Assembly (NCBI RefSeq): GCF_000165425.1
Contig: NW_001798967.1
Location: 345,657 to 409,656 of the forward strand
Reading direction: 5' to 3'
Origin: Paramecium tetraurelia
Lineage: Eukaryota; Ciliophora; Oligohymenophorea; Peniculida; Parameciidae
Length of the DNA stretch: 64,000 nucleotides
A model generated the notes under the pieces. The model made no database searches, had not been told where the DNA came from, and saw only the letters and a list, made by a program, of their open reading frames with translations. The position numbers were made by a program, and so were the translations under genes. Shown here in pieces: positions 1-11,502 of this stretch (position 1 is its first letter; each line of letters begins with the position of its first letter).

Positions 1-460
1 AATGAAATAGTGAGATATTTAATATTGATACCTCAAATTTATTTAATCATAATAAACATAATGGGTTTAATATATGTTTGAGATAGTTTTTTATATTTTA
101 TCAATTATAATTTAAGTTTTGTTGTTCATCTCTAATGACCTGAATGTTTTAAATTATATAGTTTAAAAAAGATTTTGAGACAAGAGAATTAATACAAGTA
201 CTAATGTTAAATATATAGTTATAATTAGAACAATAAACATTCAATAACAATTCAACTTTGCCATACCAAATTTAGGTTAATTCTTGAATAAAAGATTTCT
301 GGAAACTTTTTATATAAATTTAAAAGAGTGTTATAAAAAAATAACAAAAGTATTATCCAAAATACATCACTAAAGTAAAAGCTGGTAATTTAGATCCTTT
401 AAAAATAACAATTTCCCCATATTTAATCCACCATGGATTTAGTCATAATAAGTGCTATGA

Positions 461-870
461 ATTTAAAAACAATGCTTAAAATTGTAGCAATCAGGAGGTA
501 TGATTTAAACATTCTAAAAATGGAAAATATAAATAGTAAAAGCGTTATTAAAACTAAATAACAAGAAATTGCATGCATAATTGTTGCTGGTATTACCTCA
601 CATTCATTACCTTAATTATGAATTCACAATACTTATCTCAGAAGTGAAGTTAGTAAATGTTATTCCTTCCAATAAACAAACAAATACAGACAATCCTAAT
701 GTTAAAATTAACAATTGCAAAGTTTTCTTTAATGTTGGTGGAAGCTATTTATTAAACAATGATTATTCCATACTATAACTTGATTATATAATAATGCAAG
801 TTATTCATGTAAATAAAACTAAATACAATGAATTCTACATTCCGGCTAATTTTAACTAACTCATTTAAAA
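461..870 (+). other. Open frame of uncertain status
   Basis: The stretch is free of TGA for 136 codons; an in-frame ATG at 500 would give about 123 residues ending in a Lys before TGA at 868-870. The central part (581-778) has few Gln stop-reassigned codons and a fairly normal amino-acid mix (NVIPSNKQTNTDNPN, FFNVGGSYLLNNDYS), unlike random A+T DNA. I recognise no family. A second open frame starts at 871, so this could be a decayed or spliced gene rather than a complete one. The rest of 1-1012 shows nothing I can support. Confidence 0.25.
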
Positions 871-1012
871 ATGAAGAATGAGTATATTAATTAAATCTAA
901 TAGCAAGTGGATTTCTATATCTATTTTGAATACAAAAGTTAATGTTTCAGAAATTTTATTTACAATCAATCCATATATTTATAATCAAATAATTTATTAT
1001 AAAAAAAGTCAA

Positions 1013-1715
1013 TCATAATTAAGTTTTTTTCTTTGGTTTGATTTCAAAAACAGATTTCAAAGCATAAGTCCCTGGCCCAGGTGATTCGTTCTTCAGTCCA
1101 GGTAATGGTCTATCTCCAAATCCGAATGTGATTTATTTAAATCTATTGTTTTAAATGATGTTATCAGTGGGAAGATAAATAGTTGGGGAGGCTGTTTTTG
1201 GTAATTTGATATCAGAGCTAATAAATAACTTTTGGTTCGTACTTAATTTTGCCATAGATACTAAAGGCTTTAGTTTTATTCAGCAATTTTAGATCATATG
1301 ATCCAGGACCTGGAACATCCAAAGTTCTTGTTGATTATAGTTTCATTCCAAAACTGCATGATCTACAAGATGACTATTTTAAATCATAAGTTCCAGGAGC
1401 CGGATTTAATTGATCTCTTTTCTCAAGATCTAATGGTCTAAGCTATTTGTTCCCGAATCCAAAAGATGTAGTCCTTTTAGTTTTAGTGTCTGTTAGACAA
1501 AGATATTTTGGAGAAGGAAGTTAAGGAGCATGATGAGATTAGAATCTTTCAGCTCTAGGAAATGATAATTAAGGATTGGTTTATTATAAAATGCTTGAGC
1601 TAAGTTGATTTGGTTCACTAAATTATCCACGAAAGGTGTTGTTATTAATCAGTTTCATGACTGAAAAAAGAGGTTTGCTTTTAAGATGTTATGAGTTATT
1701 CTCATTATTTATCAT
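1013..1715 (-). CDS. SHIPPO/ODF3-type repeat protein
   Basis: About 225 residues with one 25-nt intron (donor GTACGAACC, acceptor TATTAG, near 1211-1235); the spliced length is an exact multiple of three. At least three copies of the SHIPPO motif (consensus Pro-Gly-Pro-Gly-x-Tyr) are visible: NPAPGTYDLK, DVPGPGSYDLK and, near the C-terminus, ESPGPGTYALKS. SHIPPO proteins such as ODF3 and CIMAP are associated with axonemal microtubules and sperm-tail structures; in a ciliate a ciliary or cortical microtubule role is the natural inference. Further FGFG-type segments precede the motifs (TSFGFGNK, TFGFGDRP), which is typical of the family. The start ATG at 1715 is the first in frame. Confidence 0.8.
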
Positions 1716-2196
1716 AATAAAATAAAATAAAATCTATTCACATTATATTATAAATGGGACTTATAAAAATAATTGTGATTTTTCAAAAAAATTGTTATTA
1801 AATCAAATTTTCAAGAATTATTCTTTAATATTCTAAATAAAATCATCATCATACAGTGTTATTATGACATGTATATTATTATTTATATTGTTCAATTGTA
1901 TAATTTATAATGTAGTTTTATTTTGAAACATAGAGATAATTATATTGTAGAGTTTTTAAATTTAATTTAAAGGTTAAATTCACCTGATTTTGTATTAAGA
2001 CTAACAACCTACTTGATTAAATGATGAAATCACTATCATTTAGATATTTCTTAAATACAAGTATATAAGAGGGGTTGTATTTAATATAATTAGATTGAAT
2101 TGTAAGCCTAACACTATCTGTTATTTAAAAGTTTGATAATTTTTCATTTGTGTTATTAAACTTTTTGAGTAAAAATAAAAATATAATATTAATATA
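1716..2196. other. Intergenic, divergent promoters
   Basis: This A+T-rich gap separates two divergently transcribed genes. No coding stretch or structured RNA was recognised. Confidence 0.5.
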
Positions 2197-3108
2197 ATGT
2201 ATAGAGCAAGAAGGCATCCAGATCTTGATAATATGCCTGAGTTTTTATTCGAAAGTAAAAATAGTGTAATGATTTCAAGATACTCTGATATTATCGGATC
2301 CAAGAGAGGAAAATTGTTATTCAACAATAAAAGATTATTGTTGTCCAAATTTCACTTTGATGTCTTTTACTGCCATAGTTTCATTGATTCAATTGTCTTT
2401 GTTTATTGTTATGTGTTTCTTTGGGGATTTTAATCTTCAGAATACTATTTTGTGTATAGTATTTAAATATTATTTACTAAAGAATTCTCTGACGAAACTC
2501 TTGATAGTTTTGGAAGGTGCTCTGCATATAATGTGAAATACCAATTAGAGTTCTATAGACTATTAACTTGTCTGTTCATTTTTAACAATGTCAAAGATTT
2601 GTGTGGAGAACTATTGTTGTAAGTGATTGTTGTTTCAATGGCGGAGAAGTTTATTGATAAGAAAACCACGTTGTGCCTTTATTTGTTGACTGGAGTGGCT
2701 GGATCTATAACATTCATAGTGTTTTATGATCAAAGTATACAAGGAAATTCATTTTGTGTTTTTGGAATGGTTGGCTTAATGTTTGGGTTTATAATTTAGA
2801 ATGCATAATAAGTAAATTAAATTACAATATCAAAGGATGAGGCAAGACAAGTAATCATGCAAGTAACCATGTTTATATTTATTATTGGACTAATTGGGTT
2901 TTTTTATAAAAACTCATTAATTTTTGGAATTTACGGAAGTTTCTTAATTGGAATTATAATCGGATTGATTTAACCAACATAAAATAGAATCTTTTAAAGA
3001 ACCAAATTGAAATTCGTTGGATTAGGTGTTATTTTCATGTACTTTACTGGATTTATTTATATTTTTTTTTCTTTTAGAATACCATCACGTCCTATTCAAT
3101 AACAATGA
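2197..3108 (+). CDS. Rhomboid-like membrane protein, probably inactive
   Basis: A single intronless frame of 303 residues. After a hydrophilic N-terminal region of about 50 residues comes a hydrophobic segment, then a block resembling the rhomboid L1 region (LEFYRLLTCLFIF corresponds to the family's E-x-W-R-x-x-T-x-x-F) and a series of hydrophobic helices (LYLLTGVAGSITFIVF, FGMVGLMFGFII, TMFIFIIGLIGFF, FGIYGSFLIGIIIGL, FVGLGVIFMYFTGF). Active rhomboid proteases have Gly-x-Ser-Gly in one helix and a catalytic His in a later G-rich helix. Here the equivalents look like GNSFCVFG and IYGSFLIG, so the second Gly and the His are missing. The fold assignment rests on pattern, not a search. It could be an iRhom/derlin-like pseudoprotease acting in ER membrane-protein handling. 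Start at the only sensible upstream ATG. Confidence 0.55.
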
Positions 3109-3190
3109 GTTTTAATTATTTTGATTAATTAATTTATTTGAATAACAAAATCACTCTATTTAATTATATTAAAATTAAAAACGAAGATAA

Positions 3191-4735
3191 ATGGACAAAA
3201 AAGGCAACTTTGAAAAGTTAAGGTAGAAGTTGTAAAGTGATTTATTCAAAAACGAGAATCACTAAAAATAGTAAACCGACGAAATCATAAACTAATGTCC
3301 TTAGATTTTAGACTATGTTCATTGCTCAAGTTAGAGTGAACTTAAAGAAGTGCCAACTAAATTGATAGATGTTCTCTCAAATCAGAAACAATTGGAATAA
3401 ATGAAGCAGTCCTTTCAAAATCAGTACTAAGTAGGTAAGACATTAGGAGAAGGTGCTCATGCAGTAGTTCGACAATGTTGGCAAATTACAAATCCTGATG
3501 AAACCTATGCTGTCAAAATTACCAGGAATCCAGACCCTGAAATCACAGAAATAATGAAACAAACATTCCTAAATACAGTCTCCTTGAATCATCCATATAT
3601 ATGCTAAACTAATATGCTTTACATAGATCCTAATATGGAGTGCTCATATCTAGTCATGGAATATCTGCCATATCCAAGTCTATAGCAAATCCTCAAAGAA
3701 AGATAGAAACTGCAATTTGAGGAAGTCCGCTTAATTACCAGACAGTTATTTGAAGCAGTATCTTATCTCCATTAAGTTGGATTATGCCATAGAGATATTA
3801 AACCAGATAATATAGTATTTGATAGTGATTCGAATTCAATTAAATTGATTGATTTTGGTGTTTCAAAAAGATTTCTTGTTACTGAAAAAGGTTGTAAAGA
3901 TATTAAAAATAACCTTATGTGGACTGTTACTGGAACCATGCCATATCAAGCACCAGAATTATGGAAAGGAACCGGATATTCCAATAAAATTGATATATGG
4001 GCTATAGGAGTAGTTTGCTATTAAATGCTATGTGCAAAGTTGCCTTTGGATTAAGCAAACCAAATGGAAAGTTTTTCTACTTAAACTGAGTATACTGGCC
4101 ATTTTCAAGACGAATAGTTTGCTAAGCTTCCTCCATTAATTATTGACTTTGTTAAAAGAATCCTAAAATGGGATCCAGAAAAACGAATCACATCCTAAGG
4201 TATTATCAATTTATAATTTAAAGAGGCTCTTCTTCATCCTTGGCTTTATTAATCAAAATTAATACCAACACATTTCAAAGGAAATTCTAAAGATGATAAT
4301 TTCTCCAGTTCAAATGATAAACCTTTATTAGCCCTTTTGAGATCTATGTAAGCTAATGCTAAGATTTTTTCATAATCTGTTTCCAATGCCAACGAGAATT
4401 GTATTGATAAAACTGACTTCAATAAAAATCATGGGTAAATCATAATTGGTTTAAAAGAAACGAGTTAATAAATAAGAGATAAATCCATTCATTTTTAATA
4501 ATCAATTCATTCTATGAATCTAAATAAATGCTTTTCTAAACCTAATACAGATGATGTTAAAGATCTTTTTGATGTTATTAGTTATTGTGATAGCAATTCT
4601 TCCTTTGAGGATCTAGAAGAAAAACCATATATATAAACTCAAAAATAAAATAAGCAATATAGCTACAACAATAAAAAATGGCATTTTCCAAAAGAATCAG
4701 CATTATTAAAGAAGAACATGGATAGCTTTGAGTGA
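3191..4735 (+). CDS. Serine/threonine protein kinase
   Basis: About 514 residues. The kinase domain occupies roughly residues 80-355. Motifs seen: glycine loop GKTLGEGAHAVV, VAIK-type lysine in YAVKI, catalytic loop HRDIKPDN, metal-binding LIDFGVSK, activation-segment end YQAPELW, and the subdomain IX block KIDIWAIGVVCYQML. All residues needed for phosphotransfer are present. The arrangement resembles CAMK/ULK-like kinases, but I cannot place the subfamily. The C-terminal 150 residues are low-complexity and Ser/Asn/Gln-rich. A 24-nt segment at about 4200 (GTATTATCAA...TTTAAAG) sits just before ALLHPW, where most kinases have no insertion; it may be an in-frame 3n intron, giving 506 residues. 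The downstream stop is TGA at 4733. Confidence 0.85.
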
Positions 4736-5542
4736 ACTATTTGATTTCAAATATTAATGTTGAAAATTCATCGAAATTTAGATTGATATTTCTTCTAATT
4801 TAAAAGATTTTATTAATTTCATTAATATTTTAGTAGTCATTTATTATATCAAGATGTAAATTCATATTCATTTGATCCTCATCAATTATATGTCTTAAAT
4901 ATGATTTATATTTTTGATAAGAAAACCACTAAGTATTAAATTTAATAATATTCTTCTATTATCATTTCATCAAAATAACTATAAATTCTTTAAATCCTTT
5001 TAAATTATTTTAGTTTGTTTATTTTAATTAAGAATAATATGGATTGAACAATATTCCAATATTATAGGAGAATCTAGAATAGAAAGGGAGTGATTAAATG
5101 GTTAGAATAACATTTTATAATTCTTATATGTGGTATATTTTAGGCTAATATTATCTCTTAAATCAGTTTAGATATATTTATATTCTAAACAGAATAACTC
5201 ATTATTATAATAAAAAATGAATGAATTCTATTTTTTGTTTAACATTTAATCCAAGATTGAGCGAATTCTTATTAATTATCACATCCTAGCATAGAAATTA
5301 AAGGAAAGATCTAAATTTATAAACTTTCCTAAAACATATATTAAGTGTGATGTTGAAATTTCAGTTATTTTTAATGATTATAGACTGTGAAGAGGTGATC
5401 GAATTGAGTGGTTAAGAGAGTGTACAAGTTTAAATGTTTTAAATCTTGAATGGATATTATGATATTTTATACATTAATTAGATTGGAATAAAGTGTCAAA
5501 GGATTATAGCATAATTTAAAAATAATTTTTTAAATAAATACA
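4736..5542. other. Gene-poor stretch
   Basis: About 800 bases between a kinase and the P2 gene on the same strand. Short TGA-free runs exist on the plus strand (for example 5060-5220, hydrophobic), but none has a convincing start, intron pattern or family similarity. I see no gene here. Confidence 0.4.
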
Positions 5543-5929
5543 ATGTAATTCGTCGCTGCTTATGCTTTGTTAGTTTTGGGAGGAAAGGCTCAACCAAGTA
5601 ATTCATATCACAATGAATATCGTAGCTGAGGCAGATATCAAGGGATTATTGGCTGAAGTAGGTGCTCAAGGAGCTGATGATTAAATCAAGGCAATTGTTG
5701 ATGCATTGAAAGGAAAGACTCTTGCTGATGTTATCAGTGAAGGATTGAAAAAAGTAGGCACTCTCTAATTGGGAGGAGGAGGTATATATCCGAATCACTA
5801 TCTTAAGCTGCATCAAATGCTCCAGCTAAGGCCTAAGCTCCAGCTGCTGCCAAATAAGAGGCACCAAAGCCAGTTGAAAAGGCCCCAGAACCAGAAGAAG
5901 ACGTTGACATGGGTGGTTTGTTTGACTGA
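5543..5929 (+). CDS. RPLP2: 60S acidic ribosomal protein P2
   Basis: 110 residues after removal of two introns, 28 nt at 5598-5625 (GTAATT...CGTAG) and 26 nt at 5782-5807 (GTATAT...TTAAG). P2 forms the lateral stalk of the large ribosomal subunit that recruits translational GTPases. Visible family features are the N-terminal helix FVAAYALLVLGGKAQP, the helical dimerisation domain (DDQIKAIVDALKGKTLADVI), an Ala/Pro-rich hinge, and the acidic tail EEDVDMGGLFD, which matches the conserved P-protein ending. Intron 2 falls inside the Gly run LGGGG and is confirmed because only its removal restores the hinge frame. Its AAG acceptor shows that introns here need not end in TAG. Confidence 0.95.
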
Positions 5930-5979
5930 TTATACATTTTAGTACATTCATATACATATATTAAATATTTTATCATAAA

Positions 5980-7297
5980 TCAATTAGCCTTTGTTGACAA
6001 TATTGCTGGGACACTAACATTAGTGGATTGAGGTTTAGCATTGTTATTATTACTATTGCTTCCATTGAAACTATACCCACCGAATTAAGCTAAAACTCCA
6101 TAAGTATGAATACCTTAGACTGAGTTCCTCCTTAAACTTAATATACTTTCAGGATCGATTTCATGAGCAGAATCCCTACGATTTTCGTTGGCTATTTAAA
6201 TCATTTCATCTTCTCTGGGAATATATGGAGCTGTTATTTATCTGTCTAAAAATTTATCCCAACAATAATCTTTAAACCATTAATGGGCCTTAACTTCTTC
6301 AGGACCATTCACTCCTAACCTATTAGCAGGCTTCCTTTAGATGAGCTTAATTTTAATCAGAATTTCTACTTTATTGGCAAAATCAACTGCCTCTAATGAC
6401 CATCCTGCGGGAATGTCAGTGTTTTTTATTTAGACTTGTTTAGCAATAACTTGATCTCTAATCTCTTATCTGCTTTTCCCAACATATGGTCGCTTACCCA
6501 TTATGCATTCATATACAATAACTCCCAGTGCATAATAATCAACACCCACTCCATGATTTTATCCTATTTAATTAGATTTAAAAATTGAAATTCTTACTGC
6601 ACATTACTTCCGGAGCCATGTATCCAGGTGTGCCACTAGTGTCTTATGCGTTTTCTGGTTTCCACTAACGGGCAATTCCCATATCTGTCAATTTTAAGTA
6701 TCCTTTATCATCAAAGACTAGATTTTCTGGTTTCACATCTCGATGGAGAATGCCATTTACATGTAAATATTCCAAAGAGACTATTATACAAACCACAAAG
6801 AATTCTATTTTGTTTATTTTTGAGTACTAGTTTGTTCTTCAGTAAATTTCCTTTATTTACATAGATGGTATCTCAGATCTCCGCCTGTTAATAAATCCAT
6901 GACCAAATAGAGATTGTCTCTATCCTAGAATGCTCCTTACATATTAATAATGAAACTAAGTTATTGGTTACTTTTACTTATGTTTCAATTAACTAAGTAG
7001 TTATAATTCATTCATTACTGATTACACACTTTTCTTGGCGATGATCCTATTTCAAATATTTACATTATTAACTTAGCTTTTGACATTATTTTCATAGCAT
7101 ACAAACTTTTTGACTTTTTGTTCTCTACCATCCAGACCTAATTTCCTTTATTATTTTGTTTAATCTTACCTTTCCAAAGCCTCCCTTGCCTATAACACTC
7201 TTCTGTGTGAAATTAGAGATAGAAATTACTAAACTTACCTAATAGTATTACCTGTTTAATCTTCTGACTCTGTTGACTTTAGTGTGCAATTTCCCAT
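5980..7297 (-). CDS. AGC-type protein kinase, STK32/YANK-like
   Basis: 377 residues after seven introns (23, 32, 26, 22, 23, 34 and 24 nt), total in frame. The protein starts MGNC, a strong N-myristoylation signal with an adjacent palmitoylatable Cys, as in STK32A, so plasma-membrane attachment is likely. Kinase motifs: GKGGFGKV, YAMKIM, the family-typical LLTGGDLRYHL, HRDVKPEN, TSGTPGYMAPEV, GVDYYALGVIVYE and QRKPANRLG. The metal-binding motif is DMG instead of DFG; Asp is kept, so activity is still possible (STK32 itself has DFN). The C-terminal extension ends with an FGGYSFNG segment resembling an AGC hydrophobic motif. It lies tail-to-tail with the P2 gene, 50 bp apart. Confidence 0.88.
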
Positions 7298-7409
7298 TTT
7301 TATTAATTAATGATTACAACAGCAAATTAACTAATTAACTATAAGAATATCATGTATACATTTATTAAAAACTGTTGTTCATCAACCTAATAAGTAGTCT
7401 AGACAGGTT

Positions 7410-9611
7410 ATGATGACCATCATGGATTTACCTATTAACTTAGATCAAATATGGAATAGATAAAATAATACTACTGAAGATATTCAGTTTATTATCATAA
7501 TAATCATCTTCATTCTAACTAAAAAATGGTACTATTAATCTGGAAGTACTATTTTAAGTTGTAACCAAGAAGAAGTCTCAATAATGAATGATCAATGTCA
7601 AAATTTAACTAATTATAAGACCAGATTGAAATTTTTATTACTTACTCAACCTGATTAAATTAACTAAATAATATATGGATATCAAAAAAATCAAACTAAA
7701 TAATAACAGTTCGCAGTGAGAACTTGTGTTATTTAACAATTGATGATGCATATATATTATTTTTAAGCATTATAATAATTAGACAAATATATTTTATGGA
7801 ATCTAAATTATTGATTATAATATTTAAATAATCATATTCTCTCTATTCTATAAAAAATTACGAAAAATGGTAAATATCCACCAATTTAAAACTTAATGAA
7901 AAACATATTATTATCTAAATATTGATATTAATGAGTATTTTAAATTATTACTATGTGATAAGAAAAATTATATATTTGGAATTTAGATAAATGGAAGCAT
8001 AGAATAATTACCTCAAAAAAGTTTGATTAGAAGATATCTAATGGTTGTTTGGATATTTTGATAATCAAGACTTTAGGATATTCTTTACCAAGTTTGTCAT
8101 TGTGAGGAGCATTTAAATTTAGTATCATTATATACTATATATGATATATAAGAAAAATTTATAAATATAATGAATAATTCGACCTAAAGCTTACGAAATA
8201 TGTTCATTATTAAAAATAAGCCACCAATTATTATCCTTTATTTTTAATAAATTTCTTTAAAAGTTTTTGAATATGAATTACCTGCTAATGATTTATTATA
8301 GGCAAAAAATATAAATAATCCATCAGTATAGGATGTATGTTGTGAATATCTTTATTTAAGTATATAGAATAGATTTTTAACTAAAATTTATTAAGAAATA
8401 ATAAATTTTTTAAATTATTTATGTCCATTATGTATTCCTCCTTTTAAAGAATTCAGTATCTAATTCTATGATTGTAGGTATCATTTATTCATGGTTTTCC
8501 TTTAGATGAAAGGATTCTTATTATCTTTCTTGTACGACTTTTGCATTTTATATGGGAATTTCATTTAATTTTAATAATTATTATTAATTATCATTTGTTA
8601 ATTATTTGAATTTTATTAATAGAATTATATATCCAGGTCATATCTTAATAATTATAAAGAATACATTAAATTTCAATTATTAATTAATTATAAAAAATTA
8701 CTTAATTAACATAAAAGTAAAATAATTTCATAATAAAGTCTCCTTCTCTTTATGTCTTCATTTTATATTTACAAAGAGATCTTCATTACAAATGTATATT
8801 CATTTCATCCTTTAATTACTCAATTACTTCATTACTAATCAACTCTTTATAAATGAATCAGTATGGAATTAAATAGTAGAGTCATTTTTAATAAATTGAT
8901 AATTTTTTTCAACCAGAATCTTTGAACCTAGACATTTTGCTCGATAAGTGTTAGTTATTTTTTGGCTTTTTTTTAACCAAAAATTTAGAAATTAAATAAC
9001 ACTTTTAGTATTCGATAAAAACTTCTTTCATCTAATCTTACCCAAATGTTTCAGTATGATCCTTGAGTATAAACATTATTTAATCTATCTATGGCACTAA
9101 ATAAAAATAGAAAATATAAAGTTATAAATAAAGATAATCATAAATGAATAGTCGAAAAAAAATCTATTTGAAAAAAGTAATATTGAATTAATTCTAAATT
9201 ATTATTAATTCCAAAAATTGTCTGGATTCTTTAATACGCCAATAAACAATCTTTCAAAAAGAATTTATTCTTATTATATGCAATAAATAATAATTTGTAA
9301 AAAGATTAAAATTTAGTACATTAAAATGCTCAATCCTCTGTTATCGGTAAAATAAAAATAAATATGGAGATTAATGAAAAATTAGATTTATTAACTAATA
9401 ATTACACAAAAAATCTCAAATTAATTTAAGAAATCTATTATATATCGATTGAATATCTATTAAATAATCTTATTCTTAAGGGTCCTTATATTTTTAGAGA
9501 ATAATTTGATCAAAGAAAATAATCCAAAATCAAAAAGTTAAATAAATTCTCTCTAAATCAATTAATAAAAATTACAGATTACTTTATTTATATAAAATAA
9601 ATATTGAATAA
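7410..9611. pseudogene. Unresolved gene-like stretch, possibly a decayed gene
   Basis: About 2.2 kb with no clean gene model. Coding-like runs on the plus strand succeed one another in changing frames: from ATG 7410 (MTIMDLPINLDQIW, then NQEEVSIMNDQCQNL) to about 7820; around 8030-8165 (LEDIQWLFGYFDNQDFRIFF); 8170-8590 (MNNSTQSLRNMF, FEYELPANDLLQAKNINNP, SVQDVCCEYLYLS, CPLCIPPFKEF); and 9190-9611 (IPKIVWILQYANKQSF, MEINEKLDLLTNNY, EYLLNNLILKGPYIF). The composition is more protein-like than flanking A+T DNA, but I could not join the pieces with GT...AG introns and recognise no family. It is either a large intron-rich gene I failed to splice or a decaying one. Confidence 0.35.
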
Positions 9612-9776
9612 ATGAATAATTCTGAGTATTAATATCCAAGAGGAGCAAATTAATTTACTTATTAACCTGTAGAGAGGCCTAGTACTATTAATTTGAGTCC
9701 GTTTGAAACTAAATTGATTTATGCAATAGGCTTTAGTTTAATTCTTTGGGGATTGATAAGATCGTATAATTATTGA
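9612..9776 (+). CDS. Small single-pass membrane protein
   Basis: An intronless 54-residue frame. It begins MNNSEYQYPRGANQF, continues through a Pro/Thr-containing segment (PVERPSTINLSPFETK), then one hydrophobic helix (LIYAIGFSLILWGLI) and a short basic/aromatic tail RSYNY. The layout (soluble N-terminus, one helix close to the C-terminus) is that of small mitochondrial or ER membrane subunits, but no family is recognised. It ends 69 bp before the convergent KIF-binding protein gene. The short length means chance cannot be excluded. Confidence 0.5.
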
Positions 9777-9844
9777 GATATAGAGAGAAATAATATATCA
9801 TTTAATTTATTATTAAGATTTTAGTATATTTAATTAACACTAGC

Positions 9845-11448
9845 TCATATTTAATTAATTCTATCAATCCTTGATGGTAAAATATAAATCATTTCCTCGC
9901 ACTTTTATAACATAGCTTAAAATTCATTTTATTAGTTGATAAATTGAGCCAATTATTTATATTAATTTAAAGAATTGGCTAAATAAGTAAGTTTAATTTT
10001 TTTGTCTTTCGAAAAATACTTAGACTGTGCCTTAGCAATATTTAATAAGCCCTAGTAATGGATATATAATATGCTCATTCTATTTTGTCCCCTTCACTCA
10101 ATTTCAATTATTCAACTATTTTTTCATAATATTGAATAGCATTAAGACAATCTTTATTCATTTTTTCAGTTAGTTTTTTACTTTTCCCTCCAAAAATATC
10201 ATCGATGCCATTAATTTTCACAATGAATTCATATAATTCATTATTGATTTCTGCAACATCAACCAATAACATTTCATAAATAGTTTAATTATCTTTTTGA
10301 TTTAGGGCATTAAATACTGGAAGTAATAGGTCTAATCTCTTTTCTATATAGGAAATAATATTATTGGGGTCTGGTTCACGAAATATAATAACTCTATACA
10401 TAGTGGATATATCACTAAGTATTTGGATATGTTCTGTTACAAAACCATCGAATACAAATATAGATAGGGCTTTTTTGTATAAAGTATTAGCATGCCTAAA
10501 TAAGGACTTTATTCATCATAAGTTTTACTTGGTTAGAATACCTAAAGTAATCAAAGTAAGCAATACTAGTTATTTAACATTAACATCCTCAAATGTAATA
10601 CTATATATATTAAATAGTTTAGGAAGATTGGGGTCGTTCTATTAATTGCTCTTAATGCAATCAATACAATATGACATCATACTTCCTATTACTCTCCCTT
10701 AAGCCTTTTGTAAATTAGCTCGACTGGAATTATAATAAATGAATACAGCTTTTTTCTTTTTCCTTCTGGAATAACTGATTCACCAACTAGAAGTAGATAA
10801 AAAGCATAGGTGAAATTCTATAAACCTGAATAATGATCAGATAAAGATATGCAGCTGAAAAAAAAATCTTTTAATTCATAAGTTTTAGATTTGATTTATC
10901 TTAGCATTGACTATCCAAAATAAAAACCTACCTAAACTCATTAATTTATTTATACTTTGTCTTTGTTCTAAGTTTGCCATATGCTTAAGTAATCTAAATC
11001 GTTGATTGTTTAAAATTCTTAGGCTCTTTCAAATCCTCCTTCTATTTTTAAGGGTCTCTTTTCAAAGTCTCCTTTAGCTATTAAGTACTCCCCTAATCGT
11101 TCAGCTTTGGCCAATATGGCTAATCCAGTTTCAATTTCATTATCGTCAAAATTAACTACCAAGAATCCTAAATGATTATTGATTGATTAAATATAAGTCA
11201 AGTAACTTTCTATATCCTTAATCTAAGAGAAGAGTTAAAGTGACTTTTCCATATTCTTTTTTGCTTTAGGAAATTTACTCCCAATTAATAATGGATGATT
11301 GCTTATTGGAAAGGGTCTTATGTTTTTTGTAATAATTATTGCAATAAGGTTCTTGCTCTGTATTTATAAAGAAAGGGCTATTCTTTAGACTTGGAAACTT
11401 TTCTAAGTGTTCAACCTAAAAGAGTGTGCTTTCAAATTCGTATAGCAT
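9845..11448 (-). CDS. KIFBP: KIF-binding protein (TPR-like)
   Basis: Spliced with introns of 22, 24, 23, 33 and 41 nt, plus one doubtful 24-nt intron, the model gives about 478 residues, a normal KIFBP length. KIFBP binds kinesin motor domains and blocks their microtubule attachment. The best match is the segment ALSIFVFDGFVTEHIQILSD, equivalent to the conserved F-x-x-DGxVTDHxEI block, followed by RRIxMLEP-like EKRLDLLLPVFNAL. The N-terminal part contains ETGLAILAKAERLGEYL and the C-terminus ends CEEMIYILPSRIDRINQI, like the family's KEMVSLLPTKMERF. An in-frame TGA lies between GDKIE and AYYISITRAY, near 10070. It disappears if GTGAAGGGG...AATGAG (24 nt) is an intron, but GTG is an unusual donor here. 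Confidence 0.85.
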
Positions 11449-11502
11449 ATTAATTGATTATTTTAAATATTTTATTGTAAATGTACACTTTATTATCTCT
11501 AC

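Noticed and set aside
6646-6864. Plus-strand open frame inside the STK32-like kinase
   Set aside because: It is the reverse reading of the HRD-DFG region of the minus-strand kinase.
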